Made by a program: the position numbers and the translations under genes
From: Isohypsibius dastychi
Taxonomy: Eukaryota > Tardigrada > Eutardigrada > Parachela > Isohypsibiidae
Length of the DNA stretch: 35,768 bases
Direction: 5' to 3'
Assembly: GCA_034696485.1 (NCBI GenBank)
Contig: JAQIWT010000105.1
Location: forward strand, 1-35,768
Part shown: piece by piece, positions 20,921 to 32,900 of the stretch
Numbering within the stretch: position 1 is the stretch's first letter
Layout of the letters: every line of letters begins with the position of its first letter
The notes under the pieces: generated by a model
Seen by the model: only the letters and a program-made list of their open reading frames with translations
Told to the model about the DNA's origin: nothing
The model's database searches: none

Positions 20921-23900
20921 ATGGGATCGATGGGCAACGGCAATCATGGTGAGTTACCATAATATAATTCCTTTTCTTATCAGGCTAAACAAGAAATGCT
21001 CTCTATTTCAACGGAAAGCAATCACGGTTTTTTTTTGCAATCTGATATATTTGTTACTTACTGATCCAGAGTTCTTTTGAATTTAATCGACCCGTTTGTT
21101 TATCTGTTTTGGTTTTCTTGTTGTTGTTGGCAGACTGCCAGAGATATGAGTCACATCATCTTACACAAAATCATAACTGCTGTATCTAACACAAATCACA
21201 AAGTTTTTCTTTTGAGAATGCTGAAGTTGCTCGTGCCCAGAACCGACCCTGTAACAACTTTCTGCAGAAATGTTGCATTAACTTTCCGTGGTATTTATTA
21301 GTGTCTGCGATCTGCTTGTTGGGGTAATTAATTGGTGTCCGATTGATAATACGATTGAAAACAATTGGAACAATGTTTGAATATTTATTGTTCATGCCCT
21401 TAATTTTTTGCAGTTGCTCTCGATTTGGCGGATATGCGAGAAGAGATTGCCGTGCTTTCAGGTAGAGTCATCATAGTGAACCGGAAGTTGGTCATATGAG
21501 ATACAAGTGCATACAATGTTATAATTTCAAGGCGGTCGTGATCGAAATGGAGGGGCTATAATAACAATACGCAAATCTTCTCCGGCTTTGGAAGAATGGA
21601 ATCTGGAGAAATTCCAGCGTGTGATAAAATTTCTGATCTCTTTTCCCAGGTAAACGAAAATGTATTTAACGATTCCTGGTTTTATGTTCATATTTTATGT
21701 TCCAGTGAGGAGGTTAAGCGTCATGGATTTACGTTCATCATCGATATGCGGGATACATCGTGGCAAAATGTCAAACTTATTCTGCGCGCTCTTCAGGAGA
21801 GCTTCCCGTTCTCCATTTCATGTGTCTTTGTGGTCAAATCCGATTCGGATAAACACAAATCCAAGTCTAGTCAATCCAGCGCCAAATATGGCTTTGAGGT
21901 GAAGAATCTCTTAATAGGTCATTTCGCATTTTGTTAATTATTCTATGAAACAGGTTGTGACCATCGACGTAGAGCAGCTTCCGAAATATATCAACACATC
22001 TCAGCTGACAAGAGATCTTAAAGGAACTCTGAATTATGACCATGCAAAATGGTTGAATATGCGGCTGGAGCTCAATAGCTATTTGACGGAAGCGTCGAGA
22101 ACAATTCGAGATCTCGAGGATTTGAAACGCACTGTAGCCAATGTTGAGCTCACGGAAAAGCTCGAGCTTGTGGATGGCTCGCTGGATCATCTGAAAAGAT
22201 GGAGGGAAGAGAGTGCCACCATGCAGGCTGGTATAGAACGGATTGAAGATCGAGGTCGGAATATCCTGCAACATTTGGGACCAAGAGTGCCGGGAGTGGG
22301 TTCGACAAGCGCTAGTGAAGCATGGCGGGTTATTGCCGAAAATCCAGATTTTCATTCGGATATCGATGCGGTTCGGATTATGGTTGATCAGCTTCATAAT
22401 TTCCCCGCCGAACTCAAGCGCGCTTTTCAACAGCGAGAAGAGAAACTAAGCCAGTGCCGTGAATTTTGTGCTTTTAAGAATCGAGCCGAAGAGGTAAATG
22501 CTCATCTTTCTTTAAACTATATTTATTGGACTATTATGCTTGATTTTCAGAAACGGCGCTGGATTAGGAAAGCTCGTACCCATTTCATTTCCTCGTATGC
22601 AGCCATTGGTGTATCACATACCAACGTTAAAGAACTTCAGCAGCAACATAATGTATTCCAGGAAAGCTGTGCTGTACGAAGCGGTGTTAGATTCACCTTT
22701 ATTTGTAAATTTCATTATTCTTTTTCTAGCCTCAATTTCTGGACATCAGCGATCTCATCGATATCGGTGTCAGACTTTTGGAGTCAGGTCATTACGCCAA
22801 TCAGAACATTAAATCAATCTGTGAAATTATGAACCAGCAAAAAAACGCCCTGATTGCCGGAATCAAAGATCGCTCGGTGATTCTGGCGTTATCGGCTAGA
22901 TTCCACGAAAGATCGGAAGAAGTACGGAATTAAAATTACGAAATCGATCAGATAAACTCATATTTGGTTTCTGTAGTTCGCTCAAATGACATCACATTGG
23001 ATGGACATGTGCGAAGTCGAAGCGGATCTACCTCCAAAAACCAGTGCACTGAGCAAGCTGAAGGAGCAACACAAAGCGATCACGGCTACCATCAGCCAAT
23101 CTTTCACCGATGTAAGTGGAAATTCGTAAACTTTTCAAAACTGATTCTACAAATCGGAATGTGCTGAAAATAATGTGTGGAAATATCGTGGGTTGGAGAC
23201 TGGAGATTACCGTTATTTCTGCAGAACGCTAAATCGGCGCATATTTTTTTGATATTGTTTGTGATTTGGTTTACTGTGTGTAGGTCTGTAAAAGCGGATA
23301 CGAATTGGTCCAGCATGTGGAGCATTTCGTTGCATTTTGTTGTCGTGCATTTAAAGAGCATGTATGTGATTCGTAACTTGTATTGATTTTCATTTTTTTC
23401 AAATATTTCAATCGCCACGATATTTTGTTTCAAGTGCCGTGAAGACGGAAGAACTCTTCTGTACGCTTTGAACGGCTCTGGTCCAAATGGTGGAGAAAAC
23501 CTGATGCCAGCCGACGCAGATCGCGCGGTTACTCACGTGAACGGAGTCATCCAGAATATCCAGACTCATTGCAAGGAACTCCAGAGGAGATGTAGAATTA
23601 AGGATATTATCCTTGAACAGCACTTGGAAATGCGAACTATGCAAGAAAACGCTAACACCGTACGAATGGATTAGGCCGTGTAATCGCAGTGATCCAACAT
23701 GTTTTTTGCAGATTATTAAATGGGTTGAGCTGAATGCTATGCCCTTTCTTCTGAAAACGGATATTGGGCGAAACTCTGCGCAGGCGATGTCATTACGAGA
23801 ACGACATTCCAAATTCGAAGCGGTGTGCGATGTAAGTCAAGCAACACCGATTTAAATATGATTACACTAAGTTGTGTCATGGATATTTTGAAAAAAATCT

Positions 23901-26900
23901 TTAAAATTTAATTCAATTGTATTTTGTGAATTTTTGAATACGAATGAAAACATTTCTGAATAGTTTTCTGAATCATTCTCCGACGCTTTTACTGTTTTTC
24001 TCCAAGAGTACCCCATTAGAGGCTCTTGACCTGATTTATTATCGCTTTCTCCGGCACCATCGTAGTTCTTAATCGATGGAGTGAACCGCTTCAAGTGTGA
24101 AACCGTGTCTGATTTTGTGAAGTGCCTCTGTTTTCCAACCGATCGAAATCGATTTAACCAAATCTCACTTTGCAGAAAACATACAGCAACACTGATGCTA
24201 CGCTTTGCTTTGCTGATCGGCTTTTGCAACCGGACGACTCGGACTTGTACTTTGACGTGGCGGAAATCCAGAATAGTCGGCAGGCGCTGGAAAAGTGTGT
24301 CAGTGATTTCAAAAGGCGGGTTGCAGCCCGTGGGGCGATATTGGATTGCGCCATTGCTTTCTACGATCACCATGCTGCGGTAAGTGGGGCAGTCTGATTA
24401 GTTTAATTTGTGACTAATAAAACTCTCCCGTTGTTAGTTGATGAATTCAATTCAAGAGTCAAAGAAAACATTAGAACACGATCCCGTGCTTGATTCTCTG
24501 GAGTCGGTGATTGAGGCTGTTAACCGGCACAATGTCGAACGTCAAGATGTAATGGACTGCTGGACACACACTGAACATGAAGGAAATGCGCTTGAACTGC
24601 ATTTAAGGTTCATCAATTCTGTTATGTGGATTTTCTGAAATTTCTGGATTTTTTTTTTTATTTATTTGAAATAATTCAAAATTGAAATTTTATTGAATTT
24701 TATTTGAATTTCTAGAAATTGGTCACCGCCAATTACGGTTGATTGTGATCATATCCGCCGCTGTCTTCACGATGCGGGAGAAGCACGAAATAATCTTGAA
24801 ACCTCATGGAATCCTCGGCGGATGCAATTGGAATTATTTTCGAAGTTGCGGATGTTTGAACGAAGTGCGGCCGAAAGTGCCAATGATATTGAAAACTGGA
24901 TACATTCCCTTCAGGATTTTGACGAGGAAGTTGACCTTGGCGCCGCGAATGAATGCCTGTTGTCTTTAACTCCTCAGCAAGTTCATTTCAACAATGCTGT
25001 CCAGCAAGCTCAAAGAAGAGGTGCCGATCTTTTGGAGTATATGTCCAATTCCGATGTCGGAGGCGTTGCCGACGTCCCGAGTATCGAAGATGCCATCCGG
25101 AATAATCTGGATAAATTGGAGAATTGCCAGAGTGAGCTGGAAGATGTAGTGGTGTTCTTTCGAATGCGTCTGGAAGGAAAGATTGAAACCCGAAATTGCG
25201 AGAGGAGATCTCAGGAAATTGTTGGGTTCATTCAAGATCGGACGTCGCGACTACGGTCGTTTCCGGTCCTGCTTCGGAATCTCACGGAAGCCATGACTTT
25301 GCTCAAGTTGTATGACGAAATCCGCAGGGATGTAGAAACACTGCGGCAAGTCATTCTACCGGAATTTTACGAAACGGCGGAAGGAATTGCGCAACATGAT
25401 GAGGAAGGCTCGGAGACAGCTGTGTGTGCCATCGAGAATGTTGATAGGTTTTGGCATGAACTCCAGCCATTGTCCGAGGAGATGCGTCATACTATCACAA
25501 ACGCCATCAACTTCTACAAAGCCTTTGAATTGGTATAGTGCAAAACAAACGAAAAAAACCCATTCAACTGAAAGTGACCTTTACGATAAATCCTCAGGTC
25601 TGTTCGTTTTTGGAACCGCTGGAAACGGAATATCGGGTTGAAGAAGACCTTTCTGGTTCGATGAGGTCGCAAGGAGAGGATCCTAGTAGATGGATCGACG
25701 CACGACTAAACCGTCATGTGGAACAAAGAGACAGTGTGTTGAAAGTATGTTATATCAAATTCCTTGGTTCACATGATGTCAAGTGGGTGTTTTTTGCAGC
25801 ATTGCACCAACGTCAGGCGGTGTGGTGATTCGTTTTTGAAGCACCTTGGAAGAGCTTTTCAACCGTCATCAAGCAATGAAGTTGGCTTGCGCGCTGTGAG
25901 AATGCAAGTTACAGGTAATGTTCTATTTGTTGCCCATGGATTTTTCTGTGGTTTTGAATTTAAATTCTGCAGGACTTCGCGAGCATATCGTCCGATTGGA
26001 GAGTTCGGTTTTGGAACACTGGAATATCCGGAAACGTCAGTTCGAACAATGTCGCGAATATATATTGGTGGAAGGTTTTGCCAGAAGATATCTCGCCTGG
26101 GTCGACGAAAAAAGCGAAAGGTACTTGGACTTCCGTCGGCTAACGAATGGCGACCGGAATTTGGCCCAGAATCTCCTTGCCGAGCATAGTGAATTCCAAC
26201 TGGATGTTAATGTAAGCTATCATAGTATTTCGCTTAAAAAATCTATTAAATAATTGATTTATTAATTAATTGATCTGTTTGCGTTATTCCAGGAAAACCA
26301 GGAGAAAGTACGGACTTTTATGCGGCTGGCCGATGACCTCTTGGGGCGTGGTTCTCATTCCCACACCCAACAAATAGAAACATGGTTTGAAGCTGTCAGA
26401 TCGGGTCAAAAAGATTTCCAGAGTCGTATGGAGAATTACCGCCGGCATTTGGAAAGCAAAGTTGGAGCGCTGAATAGTAACGGACAAGGACGAAATAATC
26501 AATCTGATCGTAACAGCAACAGCAGTCTCGAAGCCAGGTTACAGGAAATCACTGCGAAAGAGCCCAATGAAGCAGCTCGGAAAGCGGCAAAGCAGCGAGC
26601 GTAAGTCATCGCCGGTTCAAGGGGTGACCTTTCTACAATTTGGTGATTGTAGATATATCATGAGCGAACTGCTGGAAAGCGAACGAGCTTACGTGAAAGA
26701 CTTGGCTGATTGCATCAGGGTATGCATTATAATTTTGCTTCAGTTAAACCCATATATGTTCGTTCTGTATAGGTGTATGAAAATGCTATGACGATGCCGA
26801 ACAGCAGATTTCCGCCGCCAAATCTCCTGGTCGAAAAGAGCAGCGCGGTATTTGGCAATATCAAGGATATATATGAATTCCATAGCCAGTGAGGGTCAAC

Positions 26901-29900
26901 TTTGTGGGAATACCGAAACGTAGTTCAGAAGTTATGATTTTATAGAATCTTCATAAAAGAGCTGGAGAAGTATGATTCTGTACCAGAAGATTTGGGACAT
27001 TGTTTTGTGACATGGATTCCAAAAGTATTTATTATTTGTTGTTTCATATGACACACCAAGTTTTAACACTTCTTTCTTTAAGTTCGACATGTACCTTGAA
27101 TACTGCATCAACATGGACCAGCAGCTTTCGAAAGCGGTCGTTGCAAGCCCAGCAGCGGTTGAATATTTCAAAGTAGCATTTTACACGTGCTTTTGTGTGA
27201 AATATTATAACTCTGATTTTGTCGTTTATAGACGATTCAAACCCATTATAATCTGGGGCTGGATATCGGAGCATATCTCATTAAACCGGTTCAAAGGCTC
27301 ATGAAGTACGGCCAACTTCTGGAGGAGTTGCTGAAGTGGAGTGAAGATGATAGGGGAGAAATAAAAGACGGCCTGGAAGTGATGAAAAATGTTCCCAAGA
27401 AGGCTAATGATGCGATTAATCTGCAGTCTCTAGAGGAGTTCACGGTAATCTGGGGTACATATACTGAATTACCAAGTACACTCTACGATTAATTTTCAGG
27501 AATCTTTTGAATCACTCGGTGAACTCGTACTTGTCAACACATTTCAAGTATGGGATAAACAAAGTGGCGGCTCCATAATTAAACGGTTCCAAGAACGTCG
27601 AGTTTTCCTTTTTGAATCTGCGATATTGTTGGCCAAACCGAATGGCGATCCGAAAAATCCTCGATTTACATTCAAGTCAAAAATAGTGGTATGGTTGGAT
27701 ATGTTGCTTATCTAAAAGGATTTTGCACATGTTTTTTTCTGCAGACTGCGGGGCTCGGCATTAGTGAGCAAGTTGATAACGAGCCATATGCTTTCATGAT
27801 TTGGCTAAGCCGAACTTGTCAGTCTTCTCAGTCGGTGCCCTCGTCGTCTGATTCGAAGATTATCTTTAAGCAACCCGTGGCAAGGGATGTGCCATCCGTT
27901 CTGGCCAAGGATGATGCAAACTTGAAAGTGAAACAAACTTGGATTTCCAAACTGCGGGAGGTTGTGCAGCATAATTATGTCAACACTTCTTCAAATGCGG
28001 TCTTCATTACCGGACCCAAACCAGCCTGCGTGAATCGAGGCAGTCGACACAGCAAAGAATTCGAGGATTCATTGTCTCTAGACGACGTATCGGGATCTCA
28101 TGAACGTTACTCCACAATTTCCCACAGCTCTTCAGCGACGACTGACAGTGATAAAGTCCTTTTTGAGGTAAGAAACTTGGACAAACAAAACTTCTTGTCT
28201 GGTCTTTGATTTGAATTTTCGATGCGATTTTAGCAGCAATCAATTTCTGCAGTCTTGTTATTTTTTGTTGAGAGACTTGTAGTATGCAAGTCAGTATGTA
28301 CATTTCAATTACTTCAAGTTATACCGTAAAGGTCATCCGGGCCATTCAGGGCAGTTTGCAATTCGTTTATGAATTATATTATAAGTTACATTATAAGTTA
28401 CCATTTATAATTATCTTTCCTATTATTTGACAGTATTTTACATGAATTGTCTCTGTTGTATTCGTTCATAGAAAGTGATTTTGGTGAGTCAGGATATCTC
28501 AATATGAGGTTAATGTTTTGGCTGGGGTTGCCTCATGAGGTTAGGACGATTTGTCATGAGCTCGGACATGGCTTGATGTTTGGGCTTTTCCGGTGCCAAA
28601 ATAAGCTGATAAACACCCATGAATCTTGTTCGGGGGCGTTTGGGTGTTTTGTTATTTGAAATCATGCGGGGTAGACTGTCGTTCTGGGAGAAATCGATGT
28701 TGTTGACTCGAAGTGATCTTTTGGATTTCATCCGTTATTTTTGAACCGGATGATTTATTAGTCAAACGATTTGTTAAAACAATCTGCTTCTGTTTTTTTG
28801 ATACTTTTTTGCGCTTAAATTATGACGATATTGAATCCACCGTTTAAAAGCTGAGTTTCGTGGAGATGTTTTTACTTCGAGGACGGATTACCTTGAGTCT
28901 AGCTTGAACGCCATCTGTGTCGTGATTCGAGAAATAATTGCCTCCCAGATTGGCAGGCAAAAGGCAATCTGTGGCTAAAAATAAACGATCTAGATTTTTT
29001 CATAAAGGGGAATCGAGACGCAGCTCGTAGGACATTTGGCTTTAATTCGCAGTAAAATGATCATCTCCCTGGGAATAACAAGGTCACTGTTTGAAAACAT
29101 TTTCTCTCACGAATCTCATCATGCTCTTGTTAGTCTCCCATGAACATCCCATTTGATGATAAATGACTGGAGCTTTAACCTGTCACTCTTGTCATATTAG
29201 ATTTTCATTTCTAAATGTCTGAATCAGCCGAATATTATTTTTTTAAGTGGCTGATGCTTTTTGCAATGGGTAAATCACAAGAAAAGGACATTGATCAGTC
29301 AGAAAGCTTCGAATACCGCATAATATTGTTTTTTCGTTAAAATTATCAAGCATAAATTTTGGGAAAGATGGTGCATTTTGGAAAATGGATTCGGAGAATT
29401 GGTTTGGGTGCAATCAATTTTCTTCTGGTTAATTCATCAGCGTCATCATCCATGGGTAGAGAGTCAAGCATGCCTATGTGGCTGCATGGGTGACTTGACA
29501 ACACTGCATTGCCAGATTGATCGTCCCTAACGCCGTGAAAAAGTGAAGCGAGGAAGAAGGATTTGTTGGAGGAAGTGATGAGACTAAGTAGGGAAGGGTT
29601 GGGGCTATGGATTGGGATGAGATGTAGATCAAATTTGTACTCCGTCTTATTCGGTAAGGGGAGATAGTTTGCCCAAAAAACGTCGTCGATCAAAGAAGGG
29701 CATGTGTAAGGCTTAGCGTTCGTCCTTGTTGGTTAGAATCTGACAAGGTTGGTTTTATCGCAACTAAACATGGCCTCTTCCTGCCAACATTCTCACGATT
29801 CATTGGATTCTGTCTTTGACTGGCGCTGTTTAGTCTAACTCATGTTTTCAATTCAACAAGAAGCGCAATTGACAATCTTGGTTATTTCGCCCTTGCCTCA

Positions 29901-32900
29901 CTCACTCGCGGACTGATTTGGTTCTCGGAGGAAATATGACAGCAATTGATTCATTTGTTTTCGCTTCGAAGATCTGCCTTTTTGGATAATTGTACGAGTT
30001 GTGGGAACTGCTCACATCACCATGATGAGGATTCTCAGCTTACGCCGAAAACGCAGCATTTACCATAAGGTATCCCATGTTTGGTTCGGCTGGATTTGAT
30101 TGTGTTGTAGACTGTAGTGATGCTAGCGGATTACAACTAAATCCATTTCCGGTTCGCGGGTCTTTTGTGCTCTGAAGTGTCGCTTGTGACCTGAAAATTT
30201 ACAAGCTATGAATTTCAGCTTCAGAGATATTTCCTAATTGTTAAAACAAATTTTATAAGCTCACAGTAGCAAAGCGATTTTTGGTTTATTTTTCTGCCGG
30301 GAATTTTTGATAGATATTTCATGCATTGGATGAATTTTCCCATTGAAACATGGTTGATTGATTAAATTGATTTAAATTTGTTTAAGTTTATCTGAATTTA
30401 TTTTTTTGAGTTTCGGAATGATTTCGCACGTTTTGAGATAGCTGCGATGTCAGTCAGATTCTGCGCTGTGCTATTTAAAAATCCAGGACAGAAACGAGCA
30501 GTCTGTTCTCCCTTGATAACCAGATTTAACCGATTAAGCTAGCCTAATGGTTATTTTCAGTTCAGGTAAATAGCATTTATTTGCGCGAACATTCGGGCGC
30601 CTGTCTGCAAGCTGGATCGACCGACTATTTCCGGGTGAATCCCGTGGGTGTACCATGAGACACGTAACGTTGATTAGGTATCGAATTTGCTTTGGGTGAT
30701 CAGAAACAGCGAATTATCGATTGATGAAAAAAATCACATCCTGTTGCTGGTCTGATGTCCAATAAACCTTTTCTCAGTTCGTCCAATTATGTCAGAAATG
30801 ATCCGCTAGGCGCCAGTCGCACCGGAAGTGAAGTGAAATCTGCTCTTGTTAAAATTGGACACTGTGACGCAAGCAGGAGTTAAAGATAGCTCAGAATCCA
30901 GTGGAATTTTAACAGCTTGTATTGCAAGCCAGCAGAACTGTCTGTTTTCGTTTCCGATTATGAACTTTGGACTGAGAGGGATTTTAAGGTGGATTCCTGA
31001 TTTTTAGAAGATTTTACAGTCTCTTGAATCGTTTGCGGTATTTTTTCATGCCTGTGTTATCGGATTGATTTATTTGTGTTTGCTATAGGGCATCTCAGTG
31101 AAAATCAAGGATGCCTAAAATCACCCTTGAGCGGTTCTTCATAAGGCATCAGCTGGACCCTAGCGGTTCTGCGCCTTTAGACAATCGATATTCAAGTGCT
31201 GACTAAGTTCCAATAAAACTTTGATCTCTAAACATTTCTTGCAAAAATGTGGTTTTCCGTTTTAAGAATCATGACATTGTTACTGCTTCAATATTTATGG
31301 TGGGCACTAAACTCGTGATAGAATAAATCATACTATGAGATTTTAATTGAAGAAGGTGTCTTCGGATAAAATCTGATTACAATCATTCCACGATAATTCT
31401 ATAATTAACACTACAATTTTGATTGCTCTTTCGCAGGGTGATTGTGCAACTGTGATTGCCAAGTACGATGGAACGAATGAAGGAGAAATAAGTGTGGAGA
31501 AAGGCGAATGTGTCGAAGTGCTGGATCGGACCTCCTCGGGAGATTTTTGCCTGGTTCGCGTCAAAACTGGAGGATCTGTTGCTTATCACAGTATGACGTG
31601 TTTAATTGAATGTTTTATTTTTGTGGAATTATCTTTTTGACTTTTTCTAACAGAAACACCGACCGTTGCTGCTCCGAGAATAACAGAAGGCTATATCCCC
31701 GTGACGATACTCGCGCTCATTCCCAGCAGTCATTCTTCCCGGCATTTATCTCCATCTCGCACAATATCTATGGAAGGTGGACCCAACAACCATGGTAAGT
31801 CGGTTTAGACGTTTTGATAATTTAATATCGGAATAAAATTGCTTGGGCAGACATCTAATTTTTGGATGGTGTTGATAGCTTATGCTGATAGAATTTTTTG
31901 TTAATGCGTAATTAACAATTTGGTTACATAGAAGTAATCACTTGATATATATTCGCCGGAGTTTTTGAGTTCCCAGAAATTGAGTTAGCAAGTGCTGATT
32001 TTTTTGGATTTGAATTTCAAATAGTGTTGGATTTTTTCTCGTAAAATAATTTGTTTCTATGCGGGAGATTAGGTTATTTTCCCGTTGATTTGATACGCTG
32101 TTTTTTGAAATAACATGATATGCATAACGTATTACGGCACTCTTACTCACATAGTTTTTGGCTGTGCTGTTTGCACTCAGTTTCCTGTGTGATACTTGAA
32201 CGGTTTTTTTCTCCGCTGCATTCCAGTTGCTTGTTGAGAAAGCAGCTATTCAATTGCATTCACGCTTTGGCGAGTGGAATTTTGAGCCTTGATCAGCAAG
32301 CGCAAAGTTGAAGGCAAAAAGTGCTTCGGTCTTCCGACTTCTGTCCTGCATTTCCTGATGCTGTCAAAGAAGTAATGCAAAAAAACTATTTCGAGCATGT
32401 GAAGAGCGCTGCGCTATCTGAGGGATATATTTCGTTTTAATGGGTGAGGCTGGAGCTGCTTAAAAATAAGCATGTCTTTAGTCTCTTTCATCGCTTACTC
32501 AGTTTGCACCATCGTGACTTGAGGCGGAATTGTATTTTATTTTGTTTGCTCCATTTGATTTTTTGGCAGCATTTTCTTGTGTTGCATACTGGGTGCGAAA
32601 TTCCGTGTGTTTACACTACTTCAAGTTGACTGTTGGGGATACACGTTTTATCGACTGAGATTCGCGCATGCTTATAGTCCAGCCGATTTCCGGTTTGAAA
32701 TTGTTCTGATTTGGAGTAATCTTTTGCTCGTCGCGGATTCAACGGAATGCGGCGTTTTAGTTGTCCATCATGTTCTATCAGGTGTCCCTGGCCAACATGC
32801 TGGGGTGAGTTGATCATTCTAATTACATTGAATCAATACCATAAGGAATCTTGAACTCCAAATCTTGAACTCCACGCACTGACTAACGTCTAGAATTTCT

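Noticed and set aside
21867-22430. 187-codon antisense ORF opposite the Trio spectrin region
   Set aside because: It mirrors one large, confidently coding exon (21954-22493); the codon structure of the sense strand explains the open frame.
23867-24373. 168-codon antisense ORF across a Trio intron and exon
   Set aside because: About 200 nt of it is the reverse of a well-supported Trio exon, and no family is recognisable, so it is most likely a shadow frame.
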